A stretch of DNA of 35,228 bases from Pelagibius sp. (GTDB taxonomy: Bacteria; Pseudomonadota; Alphaproteobacteria; Kiloniellales; Kiloniellaceae), in NCBI RefSeq assembly GCF_028281305.1, contig NZ_JANQKD010000076.1, positions 1 through 35,228 of the forward strand, written 5' to 3'. Made by a program: the position numbers and the translations under genes. The notes beneath the pieces are model-generated. The model did no database searches and was not told the origin of the DNA. It worked only from the letters and a program-made list of their open reading frames with translations. Below, one piece after another: positions 7,829-16,816 of the stretch. Every line of letters begins with the position of its first letter. The stretch's first letter is position 1.

Positions 7829-8779
7829 TCAGGAGGGCTGGGCGACGCGATGGTCCTCTTCGGCGCCGCGCGCCAGGCTGCGGCCCTCCTCTTCCAGCCA
7901 GTCGCGGAAGGCGATGACCTTGGGCTTGCGGGCGGCGGCTTCCGTGCAGACGACGAAATAGGCCATCGACCCCTCGACCGCGCGGTCGAACAGGCGCACC
8001 AGCCGCCCGGCCCGCAGATCGTCCTCCGCCAGGGTGGCCCAGGTCAGCCCGACCCCCTGCCCGTGGATCGCCGCCTGGATCATCATGTAGCTGTTGGGAA
8101 AGGCGGGCCCCTGGGTCGGGTCGACACCCTCGACCCCCAGTATGCCCAGCCAGACCGACCAGGTGGCCATGGAGTTCACCTCCATACGCGCCGATTCCGT
8201 GTGCAGCAGGGTTTGGTGCTTCAGGTCCTTTGGCCGCCTCAGCGGCGGGCCCTTGGCCAGAAGCGCCGGGCTGCAGACGGCAAAGACCGTCTCGTGCATG
8301 ATCGGTTTCGAGGCGAGCCCGGGGAAAGGGCCCTGGCCGAAGCGGATGGCCATGTCGATCGTCGCCGCCTCGGCCACCAGATCGATGCGGTTGCCGGTCG
8401 GCCGGATGCGCACGTCGATCTCCGGATGGATGTCGTGGAAACGCCCGAGTCGCGGGATCAGCCACTTGACCGCGAGAGACGGGCTGGCAGTGACTGTCAG
8501 GATGCCGCTCTCCTCCGGGCGCTGCAGCTCGGCCACCTTGTCGAACAGCCGGCGAAAAACGGTCTGCGCCGTCTCCGCAAGGTCCTCGCCCTTGTCGGTC
8601 AGGGTGAGGCCCCGCGCACCGCGATGAAAGAGTTCAAACCCCAGGTTCGCTTCCAACTGCTTGATCTGCTGGCTAACCGCGCCCTGGGTTACGTGCAGTT
8701 CAGCGGCGGCCTTGGTGAAACTGAGGTGACGGGCTGCGACCTCGAAGGTGCGCAAGGCAGCCAGCGGGGGCGATGGCAT
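7829..8779 (-). CDS. LysR-family transcriptional regulator (GcvA-like)
   Basis: 316 residues. The N-terminal winged helix-turn-helix (LAALRTFEVAARHLSFTKAAAELHVTQGAVSQQIKQLE, about 6-43) is classical LysR and closest to the GcvA/AmpR group by its PPLAALRTFEVAARHLSF opening. The remainder is the periplasmic-binding-like effector domain (RPTGNRIDLVAEAATIDMAIRFG, VGLTWATLAEDDL). Regulators of this group bind T-N11-A palindromes and often control their own or a divergent gene. The divergent neighbour here is a DUF1127 protein, and cimA follows downstream in the same direction. Targets and effector are not deducible. The ATG at 8779 has a GGAG site. Confidence 0.92.
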   Translation of the reverse strand: MPSPPLAALRTFEVAARHLSFTKAAAELHVTQGAVSQQIKQLEANLGFELFHRGARGLTLTDKGEDLAETAQTVFRRLFDKVAELQRPEESGILTVTASPSLAVKWLIPRLGRFHDIHPEIDVRIRPTGNRIDLVAEAATIDMAIRFGQGPFPGLASKPIMHETVFAVCSPALLAKGPPLRRPKDLKHQTLLHTESARMEVNSMATWSVWLGILGVEGVDPTQGPAFPNSYMMIQAAIHGQGVGLTWATLAEDDLRAGRLVRLFDRAVEGSMAYFVVCTEAAARKPKVIAFRDWLEEEGRSLARGAEEDHRVAQPS

Positions 8780-8851
8780 CGGCGTCTCCGGGCAGGTCTC
8801 CGGGCAGATCAGGCATTAGACCAGCTTATCAGGTCCATTACGAATCATCGT

Positions 8852-8890
8852 TTGTGGGATTCTCGAATCTGACCGATATTTCTGGTCAGA
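8852..8890 (+). promoter_or_regulatory. Candidate promoter with overlapping 7-bp palindrome in the LysR/DUF1127 intergenic region
   Basis: TTGTGG (8852-8857) and GATATT (8875-8880) are spaced by 17 bases and point toward the DUF1127 gene. The -10 lies between the arms of a perfect inverted repeat, TCTGACC (8868-8874) and GGTCAGA (8884-8890), with a nine-base centre. A dyad across the -10 suits a repressor or LysR-type site, but its partner is not known. Confidence 0.45.
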
Positions 8891-8942
8891 ACAGTTGGGA
8901 TCTGTCAACCCGGACACCGTCCCCAGACCATCAGGTGATCTA

Positions 8943-9254
8943 ATGACCAGCTCTTCAAACGGGGCCTCTTCAGGGGTCCACGCAACCCTTCCCTACCGCC
9001 AACTCTCAGGCCCATCTTCCGGCCGTTACGCCGATCTCGGCCGGCCAGAGATTCGGTGGCGCCGGGACCGTGCAGTGGTCGCCAATCTGCTGCTGGACGG
9101 CTTCTTCGCACTGGCCCGCCCGCTGCTCGCCTGGCAGAGGCGCCTTGAAGAGAAGGACCGGCTCAATGACATGCCGGACTACCTCTTGAGAGACCTCGGA
9201 CTGACCCGCAACGACCTTGGTGACATCTCGGCATCAGCCGAGCATCGCTCCTAA
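8943..9254 (+). CDS. DUF1127 domain protein
   Basis: A 103-residue basic protein ending in the DUF1127 signature: hydrophobic helix, then RLNDMPDYLLRDLGLTRNDL (about 75-94). Short DUF1127 (YjiS-like) proteins are common in Alphaproteobacteria, are often stress-induced, and in some species affect RNA turnover. This one has a longer, Ser/Arg-rich N-terminal half without recognisable domain. The ATG at 8943 is chosen because AGGTGA lies just upstream; an in-frame TTG at 8895 lacks a site. It is divergent from the LysR gene and ends at a strong terminator. Confidence 0.8.
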   Translation: MTSSSNGASSGVHATLPYRQLSGPSSGRYADLGRPEIRWRRDRAVVANLLLDGFFALARPLLAWQRRLEEKDRLNDMPDYLLRDLGLTRNDLGDISASAEHRS

Positions 9255-9302
9255 CGCTCCGGCGTTTGTTCCCTGCACACACCGTTAACCCTGCAACTTG
9301 CG

Positions 9303-9347
9303 GCGGCGGGCCGCCCCCCGAGCAAAGGGCCCGCCGCCCTTCTTTTT
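9303..9347 (+). terminator. Intrinsic terminator after the DUF1127 gene
   Basis: A perfect 10-bp GC stem (9303-9312 with 9328-9337) is followed by CCTTCTTTTTG on the plus strand. It lies about 50 bases after the stop codon at 9254. Confidence 0.85.
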
Positions 9348-9374
9348 GCCCCGTAAAGCTTTGCCCGTAACAAC

Positions 9375-9986
9375 TCAATCCTCATTGTCGAAAGGCGAGA
9401 CCTCTGCGGGGTCGCGCAGGCGCGCGATCTCGGCGGCCACACGCGGCGCATCGGCAATGCCGTAAAACGCCTCGATCTGGTAGCTGCCGCCGGCACTGCG
9501 TTTCCACCACGGCAGTTTCCGTTCGATGAAGACCACCGCACCTTCGCCGGAGGCATCGGCCAGGGCGCGAGGCTCGTCCAGTTCCGCCGGCAGAAAGATG
9601 CGCCTGCTGCGAAGGGGCCACAGCGAGAGGATCATCACCCTGCGGCTGGTCACCGCATAGACCATGCGGCCGGCGGAAGCCTTCGCGATCTGCGGAGCCA
9701 CCACCAGCGCCAGGCAATAGAGCCCGGCCGCCACCAGAAAGGCGAACATCAGGGCATTCTCCGCTGAGGCCCGAAAGTCCGGAACATAGCCGTACCAGTG
9801 CAGGCCGGCGATCACCGCCAGCCCCAGGGCGCCGCGGATCACCTGCGGCAGCTTGGTCCGCGCCAGCGCCTCCGGCCGGGGGCGGTCCGCCCAGACCAGC
9901 GTCTCGCCCGGTTCGAGCTCCTGTCGGGCCACCGACAACGGATCGTCTGCTTGCGAAGCCAAATCGCGCTCCCCCTCCGGCCGCAT
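9375..9986 (-). CDS. Membrane protein with PH-like domain
   Basis: 203 residues. A cytoplasmic N-terminus carries LEPGETLVWADRPRP (about 24-38), the typical opening of bacterial PH-like membrane proteins. Two hydrophobic segments follow (about 50-66 and 78-98), then YAVTSRRVMIL (110-120) and a soluble domain. I recall similar alphaproteobacterial proteins often being mislabelled as an aspartate carbamoyltransferase subunit; nothing here supports that enzyme. Function is unknown. It starts 30 bases after the uspA-type gene and is probably in the same transcript. Confidence 0.75.
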   Translation of the reverse strand: MRPEGERDLASQADDPLSVARQELEPGETLVWADRPRPEALARTKLPQVIRGALGLAVIAGLHWYGYVPDFRASAENALMFAFLVAAGLYCLALVVAPQIAKASAGRMVYAVTSRRVMILSLWPLRSRRIFLPAELDEPRALADASGEGAVVFIERKLPWWKRSAGGSYQIEAFYGIADAPRVAAEIARLRDPAEVSPFDNED

Positions 9987-10016
9987 TGTCTTAAGAGGCG
10001 GCCTTGGCTTGCCGCT

Positions 10017-10445
10017 TCAGGAATGCGCGACCAGAACCGGCACCTTGGCAAGGTGCAGGATCTTGCGGGAGACGGACCCCAGCAGCAGTTCGGCATACTC
10101 GCCCAGCCCGCGGCTGCCGACGACGATGAGATCGGCATCGATCCGGCCCGCCTCGTCCAGGATCTCGTCCGCCGGATCGCCAAACCCCACGCGCTGCTCC
10201 ACCGTCACGCCCTCCGGCACTTCGGCCAGGATCCGGGCGGAGGCGAGAATTCGCTCGAAGACTTCCGAGCGGCTCAAGTCTTCCGACTTCGCGAGATCGA
10301 CCAACGGTCCCTTCAGAGGGCGGTGCCCGTCGACCGCCAGCAGGACCAGCTTCGCCCCATAGGTTTTTGCAATGTCGCCGCCACAGCGCACTGCCTTGCC
10401 GGCGTGGCCCGAACCGTCAACGGCCACGAGAATGGTCTTGAACAT
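10017..10445 (-). CDS. Universal stress protein (UspA family)
   Basis: A 142-residue single-domain Usp. The start MFKTILVAVDGSGHAGKAV contains the conserved Asp10, and the ATP-binding signature G-x2-G-x9-G-S is present in full (Gly110, Gly113, Gly123, Ser124), so it belongs to the nucleotide-binding class. Such proteins are cytoplasmic and respond to stress or starvation; the specific role is not predictable. The ATG at 10445 has a GGGAGG site. It is transcribed away from the DUF1287 gene across a 240-base gap and precedes the PH-like membrane protein gene. Confidence 0.93.
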   Translation of the reverse strand: MFKTILVAVDGSGHAGKAVRCGGDIAKTYGAKLVLLAVDGHRPLKGPLVDLAKSEDLSRSEVFERILASARILAEVPEGVTVEQRVGFGDPADEILDEAGRIDADLIVVGSRGLGEYAELLLGSVSRKILHLAKVPVLVAHS

Positions 10446-10685
10446 CGATCTGCCTCCCTAACCTCTTTGCCACCACGCTTCTTGCCCGTTACCCCGCCTC
10501 GCGGGCCCGACGTCGCCCCCGCGCAGCGAGCCGCAGCTTAGCGCCCCCGGCGGCCCCGCTCCAGCCGGCAAAAGGCGGCGCAGACCGGCAAAGCGGACGG
10601 TAGGCGCCACAAAAAAGCCGCAAGCCCGATTGAACCTGCCCGCAGCCGCAGCCGACCAACGCAAAGACCGCAAGAGGGACGACCG

Positions 10686-11399
10686 ATGACCAAAGCCGCA
10701 TCGCGGAGCCGCCACTGGGGGACTTTCCGGCCTATGATCGTCCTTGCGCGCGGTGTTGCCGGCCTGGTTGTCCTGGCTCTGGCCGCAAGCGTTGCCGTAT
10801 CGATCGACGCCGAAGCATCGCCCGCCGGGCAGCCGGCCGGAAACCTGGCCGAGCGGCTGAACGCGGCTGCCCTCGCCCGGACCGAGGCACGCGTCACCTA
10901 CGACCCCGCCTACCGCCGGATCGCCTATCCCGGCGGCGACGTGGCGGCAGACCGCGGTGTCTGCTCGGATGTCGTGATCCGGGCCTACCGCACTCTGGGG
11001 ATCGATCTTCAGGAACTGGTGCACGAGGACATGCGCGCGGCCTTCGATGCCTACCCCAACCATTGGGGCCTGACACGGCCCGACAGCAACATCGACCACC
11101 GCCGGGTACCCAACCTGGAAACCTTCCTGCGCCGCCAGGGCGCGGAGATGCCGGCCAGCGACGATCCCAAGGACTATCGCGCCGGCGACGTGGTGGCATG
11201 GAACCTGCGCGGCCCAGGTGGCTTCCTGCCGCACATCGGTATCGTCACCGACCGCATTGCCCCCAGTGGGCGGCCGATGATCGTACACAACATTGGCGCG
11301 GGGCCGCAGCTGGAAGACGTGCTATTTCATTGGCCCATCACCGGGCGCTACCGCTATCTGCCGGAAGCGGCTGCGGCAACGGCCGCGGCGAGAGAATGA
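10686..11399 (+). CDS. DUF1287 exported protein (NlpC/P60-like)
   Basis: 237 residues. An N-terminal hydrophobic segment (about 19-38) acts as signal or anchor. The DUF1287 domain follows: RVTYDPAYRRIAYPGGDVAADRGVCSDVVIRAYR with Cys93, then HIGIVTD with His183, and IVHNIGAGPQ with His201. Cys plus His in this arrangement suggests a papain-like NlpC/P60 hydrolase acting in the periplasm, perhaps on cell wall peptide; this is inferred from the fold family. The ATG has an AGAGGGA site. The stop overlaps the next start by four bases (ATGA), so the two genes are translationally coupled. Confidence 0.87.
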   Translation: MTKAASRSRHWGTFRPMIVLARGVAGLVVLALAASVAVSIDAEASPAGQPAGNLAERLNAAALARTEARVTYDPAYRRIAYPGGDVAADRGVCSDVVIRAYRTLGIDLQELVHEDMRAAFDAYPNHWGLTRPDSNIDHRRVPNLETFLRRQGAEMPASDDPKDYRAGDVVAWNLRGPGGFLPHIGIVTDRIAPSGRPMIVHNIGAGPQLEDVLFHWPITGRYRYLPEAAAATAAARE

Positions 11400-12469
11400 G
11401 CGGCGGCCCAGCCATGCCCGAGAAGCCAGCGATGCGTGAGAACCAGGCCATGCGCGAAGACTGGGAACGCCAGGAAGATCTGATCGATCTCAGCAAAGCC
11501 GAGGTTGCCGCCCTGCTGCATCAGGCCTTCCCGGGAATCGCCATTGAATCGATCGCTGCCGCCAAGGGCGGCAAGGCCAACACAAACATCAAGGTTGTGC
11601 TGGCGCCACCGTTTGGGCCGGTTCTCTTGCGCCTCTTTGTGCGCGATCCGGCTGCCGGACCTAAGGAGGTGGCGATCCTTCAGCGCCTCGCCGGCCAGGT
11701 GCCGGTCCCAAAGGTGCATGGCTTTGCCCCGGACAATGCGGTGACAGGTCACCCCTACGCGGTCCTGGGCTGGGTGGAAGGGCGGCGCATGGACCTTGCT
11801 CTGAGCGCCGCGCGAAGCCAGTTGGAGCGACGCCAGATGGCCGCCGCCGTGGGCGAGGTGTTGGCCCGGATCGGCAGTCTCACGTTCCCTGAGGCCGGAT
11901 TTCTCTCTGAAGACCTCACGGTATCCCAAAGCATCGCAACAGGCGCCGCGGGGTTCCGCTCCTTTGTCGCCGAAACCGCGGGCAGGCCGCGTGTGGCACA
12001 ACGGCTCGACCCGGCTCTGCGTAAAGACCTGCTGCATTTCGTGGAAGACGCCGCCGCGGTCCTCGACGGACCGCCCGAGCCCGCCCGCCTCACCCACTGC
12101 GACTATGATCCCAGCAACATCCTGCTGGAACGCGAAGACGCGGGCTGGCGCGTCGCCGCCGTGCTGGACTGGGAGTTCGCGGTGGCGGCAACTCCGCTTC
12201 TGGACCTCGGGCATATGCTGCGCGCGCCCCAGGGGCAGGACCCACTCTTCGTGACCGCGCTTGGCCAGGGATTCAGGGCGGGCGGCGGGATCCTGCCGGA
12301 GCGCTGGGTGGCGGCGGCAAAGCTGCTGGACCTTCTCGCCTGGCTCGACTTCCTAGACCGGCCCGGTGAACGCCCGCGCCTCTTTGCCGATGCCCAGGGC
12401 GTGATCCGCACGACCATCGACACATGGCCGGCGCTACTGGCCCAAACAGACCCCTCTTCCCAGCGGTGA
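11396..12469 (+). CDS. Phosphotransferase of the APH/choline kinase-like superfamily
   Basis: 357 residues from the ATG at 11396 that overlaps the previous stop. The kinase-like fold is shown by GGKANTNIKVVL (about 58-69, nucleotide-binding turn), LGWVEGRRM, the catalytic loop HCDYDPSNILL (234-244, Asp236 and Asn241) and the metal-binding VLDWEFA (Asp258). The loop has HCDYDPSN where the common form is HGDLHPGN. The substrate (aminoglycoside, choline, homoserine or other) cannot be read from sequence, and nothing indicates antibiotic resistance. The N-terminus has a Met/Ala-rich run with several alternative ATGs, so the exact start could be up to about 20 residues later. Confidence 0.83.
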   Translation: MSGGPAMPEKPAMRENQAMREDWERQEDLIDLSKAEVAALLHQAFPGIAIESIAAAKGGKANTNIKVVLAPPFGPVLLRLFVRDPAAGPKEVAILQRLAGQVPVPKVHGFAPDNAVTGHPYAVLGWVEGRRMDLALSAARSQLERRQMAAAVGEVLARIGSLTFPEAGFLSEDLTVSQSIATGAAGFRSFVAETAGRPRVAQRLDPALRKDLLHFVEDAAAVLDGPPEPARLTHCDYDPSNILLEREDAGWRVAAVLDWEFAVAATPLLDLGHMLRAPQGQDPLFVTALGQGFRAGGGILPERWVAAAKLLDLLAWLDFLDRPGERPRLFADAQGVIRTTIDTWPALLAQTDPSSQR

Positions 12470-12518
12470 CTCCCGGCGCAGTCGGCTCACCCGCAACGCA
12501 GCGAGCAAGGTCTTTTCT

Positions 12519-13250
12519 ATGCCCAATTCAGTCTTCGGTTTCGCAGCCGCCCTCGTTCTGGCCATCGGGGTCGCGCTTGCCGGCTGGTTCGTCGGCGACG
12601 GTTTCTTTCAGGGCCGCAAGGCGGACCGCTACGTCACGGTGAAGGGCGTGGCGGAGCAGGAGGTGAAAGCCGACCTCGCGGTCTGGGCGCTGCGCTTCGT
12701 CGCCACCGGAAACGACCTCACTGAGGTGCAGCGGAAGATCGCCGCGGATGCGGTCCTGGCCCGTGACTTCTTGCTCGCCAGCGGCTTCGCAGAGACCGAG
12801 GTCGAGAACAGCGACCTGCAGGTCACCGACCGGCTCGCCCAGGAGTACCAGCCGGGACAGGTGGACAGCCGCTTCATCATCGCCCAGACCCTGACGCTGC
12901 GCAGCGCCGACGTGGACGCCGTGGCTGCCACTCTGGCGCGCCTCAGCGAGCTGGTGTCGGCCGGCCTGGTGCTCTCGAACGAGAACCAGTGGAACAGCGG
13001 CCCGACCTACATCTTTTCCAGGCTGAACGATCTGAAACCGGCGATGATCGCCGAAGCGACGGAGAACGCGCGGGCCGGGGCCGAGCAGTTCGCGGCCGAT
13101 TCCGGCAGCGGCGTCGGCACGATCCGGCGCGCCAGCCAGGGGGTCTTCCAGATCCTGCCCCGCGACCGCTTCCCCAACGCCCGGGAGGCAAAGCAGGTCC
13201 ACAAAAGGGTCCGTGTGGTCTCCACCATCGAGTTCATGCTGCAGGATTGA
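12519..13250 (+). CDS. SIMPL domain (DUF541) protein
   Basis: 243 residues with an N-terminal signal anchor (about 5-24) and an outside domain of the SIMPL/DUF541 family. The diagnostic opening VTVKGVAEQEVKADLAVWAL is followed by the ESDLQ-like NSDLQVTDRL and the closing FMLQD. Members are periplasmic or membrane-anchored oligomeric proteins of poorly defined function, some linked to oxidative stress. It begins 49 bases after the phosphotransferase stop and is the last gene of this group. The cloverleaf-like repeat follows. Confidence 0.87.
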   Translation: MPNSVFGFAAALVLAIGVALAGWFVGDGFFQGRKADRYVTVKGVAEQEVKADLAVWALRFVATGNDLTEVQRKIAADAVLARDFLLASGFAETEVENSDLQVTDRLAQEYQPGQVDSRFIIAQTLTLRSADVDAVAATLARLSELVSAGLVLSNENQWNSGPTYIFSRLNDLKPAMIAEATENARAGAEQFAADSGSGVGTIRRASQGVFQILPRDRFPNAREAKQVHKRVRVVSTIEFMLQD

Positions 13251-13285
13251 CGCACTTGGACACAGACAGCGGTCCAAGCGGTGTC

Positions 13286-13392
13286 GCATGCTTCGAGACG
13301 GGCCTCTCGGCCCTCCTCAGCATGAGGTCCCACTCTGCAGAAACGCACACCTCATCCTGAGGTGCGGAGCGAAGCGCAGCCTCGAAGGATGG
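13286..13392. repeat. Cloverleaf-like intergenic palindromic repeat, copy 1
   Basis: Outer arms (13286-13297 and CTCGAAGGATGG at 13381-13392, one mismatch) enclose three smaller hairpins: GGGCC/GGCCC (13300-13313), a 14-bp arm pair with one mismatch (13315-13328 with 13349-13362) and TGCG/CGCA (13363-13378). The same architecture and sequence recur at 27427-27521. It lies between the convergent SIMPL and GFA genes and may act as a bidirectional terminator. Confidence 0.8.
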
Positions 13393-13422
13393 CCCTGAGT
13401 CCGTCCCACCGGTTCCCCGGCT

Positions 13423-13785
13423 TCAGTCCAGCCAGGTCCAGGTCTCGGCGCCGTCGAAATGGCGGATGCGCAGGCCGGCGATCTCCGCCGGCTCGGCCAG
13501 GGCGCAGTTCACCGCCATACGCGCCGCCGGGCTGGGGTCCAGGTTCTCCCAGTGGGTCGTGCAGCCGCAGGTCCGGCAACTGTGAAACGCCAGGGTCTTA
13601 TCGCCCCAGATGTAGCGGATGGTCGCCCCGGCCTCGAACGTCAGGGTAATCTGCTGCGTCTCCGCATAGGCCCAGAGCGTGCCGGCACGCCGGCAATAGG
13701 AGCAGTTGCAGCGGTTCAGCCACTGCGGCCGGCCGGGATATTCGAAGCGTACGGCGCCGCAATGACAGCTTCCGCGGATCATCAT
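13423..13785 (-). CDS. GFA/CENP-V family zinc protein
   Basis: A 120-residue protein of the family named after glutathione-dependent formaldehyde-activating enzyme. Zinc-binding cysteines follow the family order: CxC (Cys7, Cys9), CxCxxC (Cys26, Cys28, Cys31) and CxxC (Cys70, Cys73), with a further Cys75. Members that truly handle S-hydroxymethylglutathione are a minority, so the reaction is left open. A glutathione reductase is encoded elsewhere in the window but is not adjacent. The start has AGGAGG placed for the first of two adjacent ATGs (13785). Confidence 0.88.
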   Translation of the reverse strand: MMIRGSCHCGAVRFEYPGRPQWLNRCNCSYCRRAGTLWAYAETQQITLTFEAGATIRYIWGDKTLAFHSCRTCGCTTHWENLDPSPAARMAVNCALAEPAEIAGLRIRHFDGAETWTWLD

Positions 13786-13887
13786 GTCCTCCTGTCAGCC
13801 CGGGCTGTCGACCCGGGTTAACCCTGTTCGGTGGAGCGGCGGATTCGAGCGGTCCGGCGCGACTCCAAGGTTAACCGGGTTTTTTGT

Positions 13888-13907
13888 CGGCCCGAAAGGC
13901 CGCTTTT
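13888..13907 (+). terminator. Weak hairpin with short T-run upstream of the DAHP synthase gene
   Basis: CGGCC/GGCCG around a CGAAA loop (13888-13902) is followed by CTTTT. It lies in the GC-rich 196-base region between the GFA gene and the DAHP synthase gene, where CCCGGG and GTTAACC palindromes also occur. It could be an attenuator or chance. Confidence 0.3.
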
Positions 13908-13981
13908 CCTGTGGAAAAACCGGGTCAAGGCGCGTAAAACCGGCGGTCCGAATTGATTAAGGAAGCAGAAAGGGGCCCCCC

Positions 13982-15385
13982 ATGGCCACGACCTGGTCGC
14001 CCGAGTCCTGGCGCAGCAAACCGATCCGCCAGGTGCCCGACTACGCCGACAAGGCCGCGCTGGAGCGCGTCGAAGAGCAGCTCGCAGGCTACCCGCCCCT
14101 GGTTTTTGCAGGGGAAGCGCGGCGCCTGCGCCAACAACTCGGCGATGTCGCCGAAGGCCGGGGATTTCTGCTTCAGGGGGGCGACTGCGCCGAGAGCTTC
14201 GCCGAGTTCCACCCCAACAACATCCGCGACACCTTCCGGGTGATGCTGCAGATGGCGGTGGCGATGACCTTCGGCGCCGCCTGCCCGATCGTGAAAGTGG
14301 GCCGCCTCGCCGGCCAGTTCGCCAAGCCCCGTTCCGCCCCGACGGAGGTGCAGGGTGAGGTCGAGCTGCCGAGCTATCGCGGCGACATCATCAACGGCAT
14401 CGACTTCGAGGCCGACGCACGCCAGCCGGACCCGGAGCGCCTGCTGCGCGCTTACAACCAGGCCGCAGCCACCCTCAATCTGCTGCGCGCCTTCGCCCAG
14501 GGCGGCTTTGCCGACCTGCACAAGGTGCATCAGTGGAACCTGGAGTTCGTCTCCGACAGCGCCCAGGCGCAGCGCTACGAGGAGCTGGCCGAGCGCATTG
14601 ACGAGGCCCTGGCCTTCATGCGCGCCTGCGGCATCGCCCCGGAGACCGTGCCGAAGCTGAAGGAGACCGACTTCTACACCAGTCACGAGGCCCTGCTGCT
14701 GTGGTATGAGCAGGCGTTGACCCGCGTCGACAGCCTGACCGGCCAATGGTACGACTGCTCGGCCCACATGGTCTGGATCGGCGACCGCACGCGCAACCCG
14801 GACGAAGCCCATGTCGAGTTCATGCGGGGCATCCAGAACCCCATCGGCATGAAGTGCGGGCCGACGTCGGATCCCGATGAGTTGCTGCGGGTCATCGACA
14901 TCCTGAACCCGGACAACGAGCCCGGGCGCCTGACGCTGATCGCACGCATGGGGCACGACAAGGTCGCCGACCATCTGCCGGCGCTGATCCGCGCGGTACA
15001 GCGCGAAGGCCGCAAAGTCGTCTGGTCCTGCGATCCCATGCACGGCAATACCATCAAGTCGTCCAGCGGCTTCAAGACACGGCCTTTCGACCGCATTCTG
15101 GAGGAGGTGAAGAACTTCTTCGCCGTCCACCGGGCGGAAGGCAGCTATGCCGGCGGCGTGCACTTCGAGATGACCGGACAGGACGTGACCGAGTGCATCG
15201 GCGGCGCCCAGGCCATCAGCGACGACCGCCTCGGCGACCGCTACCACACCCACTGCGACCCCCGGCTGAATGCCAACCAGTCGCTGGAGCTGGCCTTCCT
15301 GATTTCCGAAGCGCTGAAGGATGAGCGGATCGCCCGCCAGAACGGCAACGGCCGCAGCGGCGGCAAGGTGGCAGCGGCCTTCTAG
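13982..15385 (+). CDS. aroG: Class II 3-deoxy-7-phosphoheptulonate (DAHP) synthase
   Basis: 467 residues. The enzyme joins phosphoenolpyruvate and erythrose 4-phosphate in the first step of the shikimate pathway to aromatic amino acids. It is the plant/actinobacterial class II type. [21 protein letters not shown] is the typical N-terminus, [11 protein letters not shown] (63-73) has the metal-binding cysteine (Cys69), and [17 protein letters not shown] and [15 protein letters not shown] are the other active-site blocks. It is unrelated in sequence to AroF/G/H of enteric bacteria. The ATG at 13982 follows a purine-rich GGAAGCAGAAAGG stretch. No aromatic-codon leader peptide is evident upstream. 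The downstream 160 bases contain no gene. Confidence 0.95.
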   Translation: MATTWSPESWRSKPIRQVPDYADKAALERVEEQLAGYPPLVFAGEARRLRQQLGDVAEGRGFLLQGGDCAESFAEFHPNNIRDTFRVMLQMAVAMTFGAACPIVKVGRLAGQFAKPRSAPTEVQGEVELPSYRGDIINGIDFEADARQPDPERLLRAYNQAAATLNLLRAFAQGGFADLHKVHQWNLEFVSDSAQAQRYEELAERIDEALAFMRACGIAPETVPKLKETDFYTSHEALLLWYEQALTRVDSLTGQWYDCSAHMVWIGDRTRNPDEAHVEFMRGIQNPIGMKCGPTSDPDELLRVIDILNPDNEPGRLTLIARMGHDKVADHLPALIRAVQREGRKVVWSCDPMHGNTIKSSSGFKTRPFDRILEEVKNFFAVHRAEGSYAGGVHFEMTGQDVTECIGGAQAISDDRLGDRYHTHCDPRLNANQSLELAFLISEALKDERIARQNGNGRSGGKVAAAF

Positions 15386-15545
15386 GCCGCCGCCCGCCAG
15401 CCCGTTCGGCGAACGCCGCGCCGTATGCATGGCTGCCATCGCCCGACGAGGCTGGCGTCCTGTAGCCGCTTCGCGCTAGATTCTCCCGGTCTTGAGCCTG
15501 TCTCCTGCCTTTACCCCTTGAGACAGCGGCTTGAAGGAGCGAGCG

Positions 15546-16733
15546 ATGCCAGAGGGTCCCAGCCGCAAATCCCCTGAGGGCGAAGGCCCGCGCGCGACCA
15601 CGAGGATGGACCGTTGGCCGACGGAAGAGGCCGACATCGCCGCCTGGACGGATGTCTACTTCAAGAAAACGCGCAAGGCGGTGGAACGCTTCGGCGATGC
15701 CGAGGCGACCTACGCCGTCTTCATGCGCCGCCCCGTTATCTCGGCGCCGCGCCTGGCGATCGAATGGCTGCGGCAGATTGCCGTCAACAGAGACACCAGC
15801 TTCGAGATCGATCTGCGCTACGCCGAAGGCAAGTGGGTCGGTGCCGGCGAGCCCCTGCTCTACGTAACGGGCCGCCTGTCGCATCTGGCTGACCTGGAAA
15901 CCCTGTTGCTGCAGAAGCTGGGGCCCACCTGCCTTGCCGCCTACAACGCCTACAGCATGTGCGCCGAACTGCCGAAGACCGCCTTTCTGGCCATGGACGC
16001 CCGGCACTGCGCCGGTGCGGAGATGGCCGAAGCCATGGCCTATGCCGCCTCGGTAGGCTCGGACCGCGCCAGACGCAAGGTGGCCGCCGTCGGCTTTATC
16101 GGCAATGCCACCGACGCCACCGCCCACTACTTCGGGCGCGACGGCGGGCTGGGCACCATGCCGCATGCCTTCATCGGCTACGCCGGCAGCACCCTGCGCG
16201 CCGCCGAGATGTTCGACGAGACCTTTCCGGACGAGCCGATGACGGTGCTGGTCGACTACTTCGCGCGGGAGGTGACCGATGCCCTCACCTGCTGCCGCCG
16301 CTTCCCCAAGCGCGCCGCCGCCGGCAACCTGGCCGTGCGCATCGACACCCCGGGCGGGCGGTTCATCGAGGGGCTCGATCCGCCGGAATCTTACGCGGTC
16401 GTAGAGCGCAACGCCCCCGGGGCCCTGCGCGGCTATCGCACCGATGACGAACTGCGCTACCTCGTGGGCCCAGGCGTCTCCGCCGCGGCCATCTGGCGCA
16501 TGCGCGAATGCCTTGACGCCGAAGGCTTCGACAAGGTGAAGATCGTCGCCTCCTCCGGCTTCAGCCCGGCCAAGTGCCGCCTGATGGCCGAGGCGAAGGC
16601 ACCCGTCGATGTGGTCGGCACCGGCTCCTACCTGCCGGACCGCTGGTCGGAGACCTATGCGACAGCGGACATCGTCGAGTACGACGGCGTCCCGCGAGTC
16701 AAGGTCGGCCGCGAGTTCCTGTTGCGAAAGTAA
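15546..16733 (+). CDS. pncB: Nicotinate phosphoribosyltransferase
   Basis: 395 residues. The enzyme converts nicotinate and PRPP to nicotinate mononucleotide with ATP, the entry step of the Preiss-Handler NAD salvage route. Family markers are VTGRLSHLADLETLLLQKL, DARHCAGAEMAEAMAYAASVGS and LGTMPHAFIGYAGS, whose His207 corresponds to the phosphorylated histidine region of the family. The phosphate-binding VKIVASSGFSPAK is near the C-terminus, followed by VDVVGTGSYLP. The ATG at 15546 has GAAGGAG placed correctly; an in-frame TTG at 15531 would start inside that site. Together with nadE 650 bases downstream it supplies two of the three steps from nicotinate to NAD. Confidence 0.9.
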   Translation: MPEGPSRKSPEGEGPRATTRMDRWPTEEADIAAWTDVYFKKTRKAVERFGDAEATYAVFMRRPVISAPRLAIEWLRQIAVNRDTSFEIDLRYAEGKWVGAGEPLLYVTGRLSHLADLETLLLQKLGPTCLAAYNAYSMCAELPKTAFLAMDARHCAGAEMAEAMAYAASVGSDRARRKVAAVGFIGNATDATAHYFGRDGGLGTMPHAFIGYAGSTLRAAEMFDETFPDEPMTVLVDYFAREVTDALTCCRRFPKRAAAGNLAVRIDTPGGRFIEGLDPPESYAVVERNAPGALRGYRTDDELRYLVGPGVSAAAIWRMRECLDAEGFDKVKIVASSGFSPAKCRLMAEAKAPVDVVGTGSYLPDRWSETYATADIVEYDGVPRVKVGREFLLRK

Positions 16734-16816
16734 GGCCCATCGCCGATAACCGCGGATGTGCCGGGGCCTCGGGGGGCCCGTGCCGGACCGCGCTGAGGGC
16801 GACCGAACTGAGTGGG

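Noticed and set aside
5976..7961. A 661-codon open frame on the plus strand
   Set aside because: It is the antisense shadow of cimA, whose motifs are unambiguous on the minus strand.
13816..13957. Possible leader peptide for the class II DAHP synthase (GTG frame of about 42 codons with several Phe and one Trp)
   Set aside because: There is no ribosome-binding site, no clustered aromatic codons and no clear switching stems. The Phe codons come from T-rich stretches.
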